Assembly (NCBI GenBank): GCA_009767595.1
Contig: VSDK01003992.1
Coordinates: 192,745-256,744, forward strand
Reading direction: 5' to 3'
Length of the DNA: 64,000 bases
Source of the DNA: Symbiodinium kawagutii
Taxonomy: Eukaryota; Sar; Dinophyceae; Suessiales; Symbiodiniaceae
In this document: positions 11,522 through 23,704 of the stretch, piece by piece
How the letters are laid out: each line of letters opens with the position of its first letter
Position numbering within the stretch: position 1 is the first letter of the stretch
Position numbers and translations under genes: made by a program
Notes under the pieces: model-generated
Database searches by the model: none
The model's input: only the letters and a program-made list of their open reading frames with translations
What the model was told of the DNA's origin: nothing

Positions 11522-11566
11522 CTAAGCAGCTTCTCCTTCCACTCCCCGGCGGGCTCGCCGTGATCA
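11522..11566 (-). CDS. Orphan exon candidate
   Basis: 45 nt between TGCAG|T and TTAG|GCGCCG encoding DHGEPAGEWKEKLL. It has the GC donor seen in the identified genes. The plus strand also has a 126-codon open frame here (11452-11832). No family recognised. Confidence 0.3.
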
Positions 11567-12526
11567 CTGCAGAGCAGCTGAGATCCCAGGGTCCCACCGG
11601 CTCCTCAGTGATCTCACCTCAGGGGCTCAGTTTCCATCCGTTCTCCCCCAAAAACACCATGCTGAAACGCACAGCTCCCAGGGATTCGGCTGGGAGGAGG
11701 TTCAGCTCTTGGGATCTGTGTCAAGTTGATCATTTCAAGGACATTCAGCTTCCAAAAGCCCTGGGGGAGGTTGGGAATCTCTGCATTTTACTCCGGTTTC
11801 CCTGCCTTGGTTCAGCTTGGGGAGAGCGATAAAAATGTCATGCGTGATGAGTCATACAACATGTCATACATGTCTAGAACAATTCAGCGCGCTCTATTAT
11901 TGGTAGTCATCAGCCATTCTGGATTTTGAGAATCCAGAACCCCTGCACAATGTCAGGTGGGATGGCATCACCTATCAAAACCGATGAGCAGGAACCCGAC
12001 GGTTGGACATGGCTCGACGCCCCGGACTAAGCAAAGCACTATGGGTCGACGTTGATGGACATTCTTTCTAGGGACATTCGTTTACGCCCTGGAAAACTGA
12101 ACACCGAGCAAAACTCACAGGCTCACGAAAGGAAACCATGGATTCCAAAGCTTTCTTTTGATGAGGTTAGCCTCAACCATAGTCATCCAGTGTCTCTTGG
12201 TGCTTGGGTACTTGACCCAGAGGCCCACCAACAGTCAGTTTGGCCATGGTTTCTCAGACGCGCTGTGTGGAGGGAGAACCCAACTCACGGTCAAAAATCA
12301 TAGGAACCATGTTTAACGCCATCATCAACTAGTTTTTAATGCCATATTTAAACATCATTGGCCACCAAGTCATGGTTGGGTCATTGGACCATCTGTGTTG
12401 ATGATGGCATCAATCAACCGAGCAGTATGATGCCATCATCAACCACCACATGTTTGTGATCAACGAGTTTTCTGCCGAAAGATCAGGCACTCCTAATCAT
12501 CGTCAACTAGTAGTCATTATGAACCA

Positions 12527-12648
12527 CATGGGTGTTTCTCAAAAAGGCTGGGAATCCCCAAAGTTTTGGCTGGTTTATTACTATAAATGATTGGTAGACG
12601 GGATGATAGCTGGGGGTACCTCTATTATATCTAAGAAACCGCCACATG
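12527..12648. mobile_element. MITE family A copy
   Basis: Ends GGGTGTTTCTCAAAAAGG and CTAAGAAACCGCCACATG; inner GGTTTATTACTATAAATG typical of the family. Confidence 0.65.
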
Positions 12649-12786
12649 TTTAACCAGCAATGACTACGTAGTAATCAATGTTGCAAACCATATGTCTAAC
12701 TAGAAACTAGTATCTGCTAGTATATCAATGTTGATTTTAAGTTTGTCCTGAATAACGCGCCTTAGCAATCAAATATCAACTTTTCT

Positions 12787-12901
12787 ACCAGAACTACTGG
12801 TCGGTGGTTTCAACCCCTATGACAAAATATTAGACAACCAACAAATTGTTAATAGTTACAAGGGAAAGTAAAAAATGTTTGAAACCACCAACCAGTAGTT
12901 G
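12787..12901. mobile_element. MITE family B copy
   Basis: Ends ACTGGTCGGTGGTTTCAACC and GTTTGAAACCACCAACCAGT are near-perfect inverted repeats. The best-preserved B copy. Confidence 0.75.
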
Positions 12902-13130
12902 TTTAGCCCTTACTGTTGGTTGTAATCCACTACTATTCACCATTATTAATGGTTTAAAACCACCAGCCAGCCAGATTATTACCCATTCTGAACCATTGAA
13001 AATTGATCCTCCTGATCCAAACAGCTAATTGCCACTGTTTTCCGCATCCTTCACTATCGCCAGATCACCCCCCTGGCAAACTAACCATTTGTTGCTCTGA
13101 AAATCACCGTTACTATGAGAAAACAACACT

Positions 13131-13275
13131 GTAAATGTTGGATTTTCCAGTAGGTAAAACCATTTTTACAGGTAAAACCATTTTGATAGATAAAACCAAC
13201 GCTTCCAGGTGTAAAACCATTGTAAATATTGGATTCTCTACTAGGTAAAACCACATGTTTACAGGTAAAGCCCAC
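13131..13275. repeat. Imperfect duplication with AGGTAAAACC units
   Basis: Two diverged copies about 91 bp apart beginning TGTAAATGTTGGATT and TGTAAATATTGGATT, each with several AGGTAAAACC motifs. Confidence 0.7.
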
Positions 13276-13685
13276 TTCCAGGTTCGTAGTGAAACCAACC
13301 ACCGTACCGTGCCCAAGACACCCAGCAACGTCACAGTGGTGCTATCCGCGGTCAACGGAACACCCGTTGTGTGTGGAGCCTTAGGGCAGAGATGGGGATG
13401 ACAATGGTCAACTTGACCGGCCAATATAGGGGATGACTACACCACGGTCAACTTATGGTTATCTATATTTCAACCACTACTAAAGGGATGATAATCAAAA
13501 TAGTAGTGGTTAATATTCCTTCGCCCCAAAAACCATCATTTTTATAGGTGATAACTATTTGTAACCCATATTTTGGAGGGTAAAACCTATCTTTGTTAGG
13601 TTCTGGGGGCTCGTGGCTGGTTAATAATGAACAGAATACAAACCAGTGATTGTCAGGGAATGGGAAGTTCATACCACGGTGAACA

Positions 13686-13850
13686 ATCTGGTGGTTGAAC
13701 CACCCCTATGAAAAATGTTAGTGGATTCCAAGCAACGATAACAAGGTGTATAAACCAACCATATGGCTGGTGTTTTGAACCCCTATGAAAATTATGCTTG
13801 TCAACCAACCAAGCAACCATTTATGAATTAGAGGGGAAAGAAAACATGGA
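13686..13850. mobile_element. MITE family B, two overlapping copies
   Basis: GGTGGTTGAACCACCCCTATG at 13690 and GGCTGGTGTTTTGAACCCC at 13765, followed by the family interior. One copy seems truncated by the other. Confidence 0.55.
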
Positions 13851-14147
13851 TTCTTCTCAAAACGTGGTTTGATGATAATCATCCTCAATCATGAGTGTAT
13901 CATATATGGTGTTTAATAAAATGTATTCTTGACATGTGTTAACCATAATGATCAAAATACTTAATTAACTAATTTGAGAACGAGTCGTTAACAAATGTTA
14001 TTACTGGTCATATAACAACACTATGCTTGGCAATGATTGTTTTGGTACCAGTATCACGCATCCATAGTATCACAATAAGTTGTGTCACGTTACAGACCCA
14101 TGTGTCAACAACAACCGCATGACTTGTTACCAATACCATTCTCCATG

Positions 14148-14257
14148 ATATGGGTGGTTCTCAAAATAGGGGTACCCCCAAATCATCCATTTCTAATCGT
14201 TTATAGTAGTAAACTGACCATAGGTTTGGGGTTTCCTATTTTGAGAAACCACCATAT
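14148..14257. mobile_element. MITE family A copy
   Basis: Ends ATATGGGTGGTTCTCAAAAT and ATTTTGAGAAACCACCATAT. Confidence 0.75.
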
Positions 14258-15006
14258 GGATACCAGAGTTGAAGGTCCTCATGATTAGATCGCCAACAAC
14301 ATGGTTCACAGTGGTCAACAAAATTGTGTACAATATGATTAATTCATATCAGTGTTTGGTTAATAATGGCTAATAGCATGGTAAATGGTGGCTGAAATCT
14401 GGATAAAAATGGTTGATCATTCAATGCTGAAACAACATGAAAAGGACAGAGCTAGGTACCTTTCCACTATCAAAAGGTTGGTGGAAATTATTTCAAGCCC
14501 GGACATGCTGGTCCAATTGATCAATCGTGCCAGGCTAGGGGTAACCACCCAACAGCAATGGGATGTTGGCCAACTAAACAAAGGAGTTGCTCAAAATGTG
14601 CACGGAAGGTGACCAAGTTCAACCAACTTTTTCCGAGCTTGCAACCCCGTCAAGGACAATCCACCATGAAACTAGCTAGTGCCTATGATGGTGGCTCTAT
14701 CGTTATGGAATAATGTGTTTTCCCACATGGAGTGTTCTTTTTCTCGAGACCAGCACATCAGCGCGACTACCAAAATCAACCGAGCAAGTAAGCACCAAAC
14801 ATACCCATCAACTAGCTATTGGCTACTCTGCTGGTTGCTTTCAACTACCAACTAAGAAATTGCCGTTTCTACTGCCAATTGTATCTTGTCTTGGTGGCTT
14901 ATAGGTTCCTTGCCAAAACTTTATCTTTCAGTGGGTATAGAATGTTGACCCATCCCCCCGTAAACACAACAAACATGTACGAAACTGTGGCTGTAAACCA
15001 TCCATT

Positions 15007-15110
15007 TGTGCGTTTCTCAAAATAAGGGCAACCCCCAAAGCATCATTTAGTCATCATTAGTAGTAAACCAACCTTTTTTGGAGGGTCCCCCATTCCAAGA
15101 AACCAACATA
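15007..15110. mobile_element. MITE family A copy
   Basis: GTTTCTCAAAATAAGGGCAA to TTCCAAGAAACCAACAT, inner AGTAGTAAACCAACC. Confidence 0.65.
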
Positions 15111-15683
15111 GAGTAAAGTAGTTGTTTAGCCATCATGTTCGTGGTTTTCCCCCATTATTCACAGATTAGAATCCCCAATCAAACCATCAAACACGACCAT
15201 TTGTTGAGAAATTCTGGGGATCCCATTAGAATCCCCAATTCGTTTTCTCTTAGTCCCCTATTATTCACAATTTTCAGGGATAAACACTCCTTATTCATCA
15301 CATCATTAGTTTTCTGGTCGGTATATCCCCCCTTTTGGTCGCTTGTGATCCCGTGTAAAACCACGTGATCAACCAGACCAAAATTATTATCCCCTATAAA
15401 ACCTGTCATTATGACCCCCTATAAAACCTGTAGGTAAGCTTTATCCCCATTAACCAACGATTGTCGTAGCCGCGTTGTTGCCGAGCCCTGACCAGATCCG
15501 GCCGTCCCAGGAACGTCTTCGCTGGGCGCAAATCGCAACTCACCTGCCTGGCAAAGCATGCAACGTTGACAGTCGTGGAGGTTCAAGACTGTGGGCAATT
15601 CCTGGCTCATATCTACCCATATCTAGGGATTATATAGGGATTATATTCATTAATTCTGGTGAATGATAGGGATTAGTAGGCCT

Positions 15684-15817
15684 GGCTGATATGGCTGTGG
15701 GTCAAGCAGTTAACCAACCAATTTCATGGTGGATAATAACCAACAAACTATAGGGAAAACAATAGTTAATGATGGGGAAGCAGGGGTACGGGGTGAACTG
15801 ACCCACAGCCATATCCA
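15684..15817. mobile_element. MITE family C copy
   Basis: Ends ATATGGCTGTGGGTCAA and TGACCCACAGCCATAT are inverted repeats; inner GGATAATAACCAACAAACTA. Confidence 0.75.
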
Positions 15818-15822
15818 CCCCA

Positions 15823-15933
15823 AATGGGAATTTCTCAACATAGGGAACCCACGAAATACTTGGTTTATCGTTATGAATGGCAAGGATTCAGGATCATTGA
15901 GGGGTACCCCTATGTTGAGAAACACCCATATGG
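15823..15933. mobile_element. MITE family A copy
   Basis: Follows the C copy by about 6 bp. Ends ATGGGAATTTCTCAACATAG and CTATGTTGAGAAACACCCAT. Confidence 0.75.
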
Positions 15934-16026
15934 GATTATATAGGGATCATATATATTCATTAACTCTGGTGAATCATAGCGATTAGTAGGGAATAATCAC
16001 CAACAATAGTGGTTCAAACCACTACA

Positions 16027-16174
16027 ATATGGGTGTTACTGAAGATAGGGGACCCCAAAATATACGGGTCTCTCAAATTTGGGAACAGCCCCAATTTATG
16101 AACGGTTTATTACTTTAAATGGTCAATGATTAAACGGGATGATTTGGAGGATCCCCTATTTTGAGATAGGGATC
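16027..16174. mobile_element. MITE family A copy
   Basis: GGGTGTTACTGAAGATAGGG to CCCCTATTTTGAGATAGGG with an internal partial duplication of the end (GGGTCTCTCAAATTTGGG). Confidence 0.55.
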
Positions 16175-16254
16175 ATAGCCTAGCCATCAATACTGGTGAA
16201 TAATAGGGACTAGAAAAGGATCATCACTAGCTAAAACGGTTAAAACCACTACTA

Positions 16255-16355
16255 ATATGGGTGTTTCTCAAAAAGGAGAAATTCAAAAAACAATCACTAG
16301 TGGTTGATAAACTTGATGATTTGGGGGGTCCCCTATGTTAAGAAACCACCATATG
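16255..16355. mobile_element. MITE family A copy
   Basis: ATATGGGTGTTTCTCAAAAAGG to TATGTTAAGAAACCACCATAT. With the neighbours, four MITEs lie within 700 bp. Confidence 0.65.
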
Positions 16356-17980
16356 TGTAGGGGTCATGATGGTTCATGATGTTCAATATTGGCTAGTAAA
16401 AACGTTGAGGTAAAAATAATGGTTGATAAAAATGAAGTTCCGGCGCTCAGCGGTTTGAGGGTGAACAATTTCCAAAGCGATTGCAATATAGCCCACAGCT
16501 AAGCAGCATTTCCCATCAATGACCTTCTACGTCATATATCCAAAATCCACCAACCATTGACCAATCACTCAGAACTTAATTCTAAGACGAATGATGTTGC
16601 CCTGCAGCAAAGGCATACCTCTTTGGGTAAAGCCCATGATTTACACCAATAATTTGAGCAGGAAGGACAAGTCTTGACCAGCAGCCTTTCACCTCGGCAT
16701 TGCAAACCACTATTTGCACAACGATGCTGATTATTTGATAGTTCTTAGAAATCATCAAGCATTAACGAACCACCACTAGAACCCGACCAGTCCAGAATGG
16801 TTGTATCAACCGAGTCCAACCAGTATTCATATATTGATAATAATCACTGATGGTTCATACTGCCAATGACTGACAGTTAGCATTGGTCACTCAAGTACTG
16901 TAAATTGTAATTAATGTTGGGTATGAGTTAAGACCACTCAGTATCAGACCCCTGAAATGTAATGGAGTGCTTACCGATGGTTACATACATTTGTTGACAT
17001 GTAATACCAACCATGAGTTGACTATACCAATCCCAACCGCAAAAAAAAATATAGTTCAGGTTTGTGTTTAGTGCTATTATATTAGCCATAATGTGAATCA
17101 TTATTACTTGGTTGTGAAACCATCATGTTATTATCAATGATCAACCATTCAGTAGTCAATCGTGAACCATCAAGAACCATGACAAACCATCATTATACCA
17201 ACCATGAAGCATACCAACGAGCTCACCAGGCATATCAACCATCATCATGAACCAACATTCACCATCGCGAATCAGGCAATATGAGCCAAGCCTTTGATCA
17301 ACATTTCAATATATGAACCAGCAAATTCAAACATTACAACCGCTGGTTAATAACCATGATGAACTGGCATGTTGATCGCAATCATCATTGTGAACCACAA
17401 TGCTTATCAACCAATCAAAATGACATGCCGTGGAACGATTTACAACTCATGGTTGATTACTGGGTGGAATTGGTTGGCACTGACCAGAACTAGCCATGAT
17501 TACCTATTGCCTACTGACCAAAGCTGAATTTTCATTTTTATCAACCATCATTTTTAACCGGCCAGTGAAGTTTTTCTTGGGATGTTCATCTACCCTCCTT
17601 TTCGAAAGGTTAGTCGTGACCCATGTCCATAGATCAATCATCTCAAGCATCGTTTATCCGGAGTTGAAAGCAGCTACTATTGTCAACCAAGAACCACCAG
17701 TATTACCCACCAACATCTAAATAAATGATCAAACATATAAACATCAATGTACAAGATGCAAAAATGTATGCATACATTTCCAAATATGCATATCACCCTT
17801 CAATCAAAGGCCGCAGTGAACCTTCGCTACTGGTCTCCCCTTAGGGCAAAAACAATCAACCAAATCATCTCATAGGTATACATCAATTGGTATTGTTGTA
17901 AAGCACTATAGTATTATCAACAATTGACGAATCATGTGAGCGAGCGGCAAAACCTCAATTTAAAATTGTGGAATATCTCA
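16356..17980. other. No gene seen
   Basis: AT-rich sequence with scattered GGTTAATAATGG- and CAACCATCA-type words. No exon with usable splice sites or conserved motif found. Confidence 0.4.
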
Positions 17981-17984
17981 ATTG

Positions 17985-18060
17985 TTATCGTTTTTGGGAG
18001 TTCACTATATCGTTTCCCAGTGTTTTGTTACGTTATCGTTTTTGGGAGTTCACTATATCA
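17985..18060. repeat. Direct repeat pair
   Basis: Two copies of TTATCGTTTTTGGGAGTTCA about 47 bp apart. Confidence 0.8.
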
Positions 18061-18153
18061 TACTATATCGTTTTACAGGTCCCGGAGCCATTTCTGAAGA
18101 TATTCCAGCCGAAGACTAAAGTTAACTACGGAGAGTTTAGCCTTTCTCTCATG

Positions 18154-18425
18154 TCAACCAATCATCTCAACCGATCATCTCAACCGATCATCTCAACCAA
18201 TCATCTCAACCAATCATCTCAACCAATCATCAACCATCATTAATCCTATTATATAAAAACAATCATTAACCATCACTCATCCAGCACTCCGGGTTATCAA
18301 CCAATCATCTCAACCAATCATCTCATCAACATACATTCTAAAATATCATCTCATCCCACAACTAAAATATCAACCCTAGAATAAAATCATATCATCTCAA
18401 CCAATCATCTCATCACCATTCATCA
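18154..18425. repeat. 13-bp tandem repeat
   Basis: AACCAATCATCTC units, about six in tandem at 18154-18240, with scattered copies to 18425. Confidence 0.85.
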
Positions 18426-18439
18426 ACCACCAGTTCCTC

Positions 18440-18539
18440 CTGGCCTCGATCCATGCATAGCGCGCTCGCCAAAGTTTCAGGTGTTGCGAGCGCTTCTGCA
18501 GCTTTCGCCGGGGTTGAGGTGAAGCTCCGGTTTGGTCAC
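18440..18539 (-). CDS. Orphan exon candidate, basic helix
   Basis: 100 nt between TTCCAG|GT and GGCCAG|GAGGAA (GA donor). Encodes a basic segment containing RRKLQKRSQHLKLWRARYAW. Its phase (1 in, 2 out) would join the exon at 22331-22386, but the intron would be long. Family unknown. Confidence 0.35.
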
Positions 18540-18544
18540 CTGGA

Positions 18545-21080
18545 ACCACCAAATCCATGGTGAAATCGGTGGTTTATGCTGGTTAATGATGCTTAATGAT
18601 GGTTAATTCATGGTGAATGATGATTAGTAGTGGTTAATGATGGTGAATTGATGATTAGTATATAATGGTGAATGTGCTACTGATATGGTTCGTATTCGAT
18701 AACTGATGGTCACTGAGTGATGGTTTTATGATGGTTGATGGTGATTCATGGTGATGATATTTCTGCTTTATGAACGGCTAAGCAATGGTTCTTGGATGTT
18801 TGTTGATGCTCAATGATAGTTGATTGGTGGCTACTACGTTGCTATTCATTTATCATATGATGGTTGTTCATGGCTATAAATGCATAATAGTGGTGATTGT
18901 GATTGTCAATGATGCTCAACAATGGTCAAAAGTAGCTAGTCATGGTGAGACATGCTTTGCGACTTTGCGATAGTGATAATGGTTTGTATGTATTCATGAT
19001 GACAAACAATTGGCACGATTCAAATAATTGTGGTGAATGTTGGACAATAAGTTCATAAGCAACTAATAAAGTCTGATACTGTTGATGATGGCTACTAATC
19101 AGCAACAAGTGGTGGTTACAAAAGGGCAATACTGCTTAAAAGTGGCTAGCTAGTACTTGTTAGCAAGAGTCGAAAGAAAACACAAAAACATGTTGTGGTT
19201 AGTAATTACTCCTGATTATCAATCATCATCCAAATGCATATTATCATACTGTTGGCTAGTGATGGTAAGTCACTCTCAGCAATAGTTGGTGATGGAATAT
19301 ATTTTGGTGAGGGAACAGATTGATTAGTGATGGCTTAGCATTTTGCTGCATGGTTGATAGCGGTTGTTGATGTCCAGCATGATTAGATGCGGTTCAAAGG
19401 ACTTGCTCATGGTTGCTGATGGTGATGGCTGATACCCGAGCGTCATGATCATGTCTGCTTTGAATGTGTGGTGTGTTCTGATTCACCGCGTGCGAAACCA
19501 CAAACAAGCCGCCAGCTCTTCAACAACTTGCATAGAGACGTGCATAATTAACATATGCAGAGAGAGAGAGGAACAAAGTGTGGAGTGTAGATCTGTTTAA
19601 ACATCAATATAAAGAGAGAGAGGGATATATACAGATAGACCGAGATATACACATACGTGCAAACAAAATACCTGTAACAGAACCTGCCTCAAGCCGCAAT
19701 CTAAAACTTCATGGCACTAAGAACACGCATCGACCCGGTCAGCATTCGGCAGCCTGGACCACTATGATGTAAATATCCCGATTCTTAGCCATAAATAGCA
19801 GCATTGGTCATCTACCTGGAAACCCAAGGCTTTCAAACGTCTCTGGCGAGCCCAAATGTCCCAATGACAATGGCCCATCTTGAGGCATTCCGATGTTGTT
19901 TGGTTGGTTATGTACTTTCCGTTGATTGGTTCTGTACCCTATCTTGCCTTATTTGTACCTTTGCTTTGGTTGGCTAATCCACATCAACACGATCAATCAT
20001 CAACGAACTGTTGGACTACCATTCCGCTCCGTGATGTGTGGAGTCAGCTTCGGCTGGCAATCTCCAGCGTTCAACCGAGGCTGTAACTGAAAGCCTGTAA
20101 GATGTTGACAGGGAAAAACGAGTTCGACCAAAAATGCCAACAGCTACCATATTGTTGTTTCAGAACAAAAGCTGAGGAGGTACCCCCAAGAATTTCTGAA
20201 AAATGCTGAAAACATCTGACACCTATCTCACACTGGCTGTAGAGTCTCATGATGATTAACTCAGGGGTAGCTTCAAGGGTCGCCTGATCCATTATCCCAT
20301 CCCCACCTTCGTTAGCTGACCTGGGAGCCAAGGGAAACGCGCCACTACCACTACCGAGGGATGTCCAGGGGATGATCCATGGCCAAGGGACCCCAGAGTT
20401 CGGTCAGGGTGTTTGGGGTATGACCATGGCTATACTGAATCCATTCCCCAGAGGTGTTCAACTGAGACCAATTGCTGAGCCAAACTGGACCCAAAACGAG
20501 TCTATATCCGGGACCCAACTGAGTAACAAAGATGTAGTATCCAAGAGTACAAAAGTACACCCAACTGACACCCTAGTAAGTGGCATACGACTCAAACCAA
20601 ACTGAATACTGTATGTGAATTGCGTGAGTGCTTGGTTATACTCGACTTATCGACATGCCATGACATGCCTCCTTGAGTTGAAGAAACCAAACGCTCCGCT
20701 GGTGTCTCCGATTTAGAGTCTGTTTCCCGCCATAGCAGCGTAGCTGTGCTTTGCAGTAAAAACAAAACAAACCATTGCATCAACCATCACCAGAAGGACC
20801 CCTGCCAACGGTAGGGTTGATTTGTACCCACTAGGCCACTATCATGAGTCATGACATGGGCCAAGTCATGAGGATTGCTTACCAAGAAGGAGCCTGGTAT
20901 TGCCCGGATGGAAATTATGCACCTGCCGTTTGTTGATCTCCATTGTATCACCAGCTAATCCTGAGCTTGACAGTGATTAAACATCATTCACTTGCTTGTT
21001 AATGCATCGTGGTTGATGGTTAAGCAACATGGTGAACTGTTATTTAACATGTTGATGGTTGCTTCTCACATCCTGTAGCT
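18545..21080. other. No gene seen
   Basis: Dominated by GGTTAATGATGG-like words. A 68-codon ORF with a hydrophobic stretch (19880-20086, plus) and a minus-strand patch near 20650-20760 are not convincing. Confidence 0.35.
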
Positions 21081-21084
21081 GCAG

Positions 21085-21198
21085 GCTGACCAGCCGTTCA
21101 ACCCAAAGGTTCTGGCAGCAATGGTTCTTCTGGTTACCACGTTTCCCACAACATGGCAAGTCTGGGAACCCTCGATCAAAAATGTGTTCAGCCTGCTG
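21085..21198 (+). CDS. Orphan exon candidate
   Basis: 114 nt, 38 codons, between CTGCAG|G and CTGCTG|GTACGT. Encodes a hydrophobic stretch (KVLAAMVLLVTTFPTTW). A phase-0 exon at 21482-21531 (donor CCAAG|GCGCAG) could follow. The minus strand is also open. Family unknown. Confidence 0.35.
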
Positions 21199-22189
21199 GT
21201 ACGTATCCAAATATCTAATAACAAATTTCAGGTTACAAACTACTGCAAACTACCTAATCTGGTGAGTTTTTACACATTTTGTTTGCTTTGTTTCTGCACA
21301 CATAAATCTTTTTTATCTACACATCTTTCTAGATATGCATCTATCCATACACATGCGTTATCATGCTTATACATTATGTCAATACATCACATTGTAGAAA
21401 CACACACACACACACATACAAAACACAAACAAACATCTCCTCCCATATCATAGCTTATGATCATCCGTTCACCCGATTCAGAACGTCCGAATCCAACGGT
21501 TCAGAACCACAGCAGAACCACTATCACCAAGGCGCAGTTGCATCGCTGACGAGCCACCTGCACCCCATTGGACTGCATCAAGGGGGCTGGGATAACCAGG
21601 AGTGCTGGATGAGCGTTGCTTAATGATGGTTAATGATGGTTGATGATGGTTAATGACGCTTAATGATGGTTAATTATGGTTAATGAGAGCTATTTACAGT
21701 GATTATTAATACAAAAATAATAAACATACAACGGTTGATCACTTACTGTAACTGCACTGATCTGGGAGTCGAAACGCGCAATAATTCTCAACAAGTGTCA
21801 GGAATGACCAACATATCACCCAACCAGTGTTTGACTGTGCTTGGTTGACATCCATAGCCAGGAATACGGGATCATAGCCAACAATAACAAACAAGCACCA
21901 GGAACAATCACCAACTATTTAATGGTTAGATAGGTAGGTTATTTCCTGGCAAGCTGTGGCAGTACTGGCACTGCTTTGTTTCACAAAAGTATCATTCACC
22001 CACATGTTTAGCATTAAGCATGTTGTTAGCGATCAGATCATTCCTATGAGCTGATCAACCGCAGCCTTCATACAATGCATTCACGTTTCACCATCATCAA
22101 AGCATAATGGACTTGTTAACCCATGGTGAAGAATCAGGTGGCTTCATTATTCATTGACCATGGCTAACCAACATTTACTTTAACCACCA

Positions 22190-22250
22190 TCAACCCCCAC
22201 TAACCCCATTAACCCCCATTAACCCCCATCAACCCCCATCAATCATCATC
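22190..22250. repeat. TAACCCCCAT tandem repeat
   Basis: Irregular decamers TAACCCCCAT/CAACCCCCAT. Confidence 0.85.
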
Positions 22251-22330
22251 AGCCACCATTACTTTGACCATCATCAATCACCATTGATCATGCATGGTGA
22301 AGGAGATGCCTAGCTCCATCCGTTTCCAGC

Positions 22331-22386
22331 CTGGCACCAAATTGAACTGGAAGAGCCGCTCCGCAATGGCGTGTTGGGATGGGTAC
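22331..22386 (-). CDS. Orphan exon candidate
   Basis: 56 nt between CGCAG|G and GCCAG|GCTGGA, encoding YPSQHAIAERLFQFNLVP. Splice sites match the AG|G and AG|GC pattern of the identified genes. Family unknown. Confidence 0.4.
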
Positions 22387-23620
22387 CTGCGGTCACCCAC
22401 TTTTGTGCTGTTGAGGGTGGGGTAAGGGTCAGGTGGGTTCCCTCCCAATGATGGAGAACCGAATCGCTGAATGGGTTTCAAACCAACCGATCATGATTAA
22501 TATTTGTGGTGAGCGCCAGATGTTTATAAGTGGAACATTTTGGCACTAGTCAAATGATGTTAGCCACAAATGATCAGTTCTGATCGTCCGGATCAACGGT
22601 TTGTAAGTGGCCAATCAACGGTGAGCCACCGGAGAAACATTTGTTAATCAATGGTTAGGAAGAGCAATGATAATGATAAGTTTGTGCTCTTCTGGATTCA
22701 ACTTGTGTGTCTTTTGATCTCAGGTCGGGATGGTGATGATGAATGATGGTCATTGCGGTCAACTAGTGGTCATTCCATGGTAAACCAATGGTCATAGTGG
22801 ATAGTGATGGCGATGAGAACCCTCATTTCATTCTTGCTAATCAATCGTAAATGATAGTTCACAACGGTGAATGCTGATGAATACCAGTACTTGTCAAGAG
22901 GTTGATGGTTATAGTTATCTAGCATTTGCTCAGAACCCTCCTGGTAGCTCTTAGCTTCCCCTTTGAAGGGCCATTTGGGTACACCTGACTCCGAATCGTC
23001 CTCCCAACCAACAGCCAGTAGTGGTTGCAACCACTAGGCCACAAACATCAACCACCATTCGTACTGGCAATGATTGGTGGTTGTGAGGTGTTAGACCAGC
23101 ATGGCTGAAGGCAAGCACCAGCAAAGCGGGCCCTGCTTGTTGGTTGATTTGCTGATGGTAACGGTTGCTTCACCGCCATCAACCACCATCGACCAATCAT
23201 AGGTTCTGAGGCGTTGGTAAAGTTGAGACTGATCGAGGCAAAACGATACATTATGGTTGAGATTGAACCACCCTCATCAAGATCCCATGGTTGACCACGA
23301 CGTGCACCACATGCCAGCCTTTATCAGCATATTGGTTGGTGATCCCAGCCATTGTTGGTTGGTCATCAACAACAATGAGCCAAAATTGACACATCTCTCG
23401 CACATTCGGTCGGTCCTTGTTGCGCATTGGTTTTGTGATTCCAACAACCTCAACAACCACTCTTACATCCCAACTTTGCGAATCTCCTAGTCGTTAGTGG
23501 TTCAAGGCTACGGACCATCACCCAACCAACCTCACCGACCATCCAACCGATCAACCAACCAACACCAACCCCAACCCCAAGCCCAAACCCAACCGCAACC
23601 CCTCCCAACTAACCCACAGG

Positions 23621-23704
23621 TCAGGGCCCGCACGGGTTGGTGGGTGCTGGTTTGGTCTTGGCCACCTGCTGCATGAGTTCTTGAAGCTCAGTGGCCAAAG
23701 TCAC
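23621..23704 (-). CDS. Lipase exon 18 (last)
   Basis: VTLATELQELMQQVAKTKPA then TNPCGP and TGA, after acceptor TTTCAG|GTG. Helical tail. A donor after MQQ (CAG|GTGGCC) would be an alternative to ending here. Confidence 0.5.
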   Translation of the reverse strand: MTLATELQELMQQVAKTKPAPTNPCGP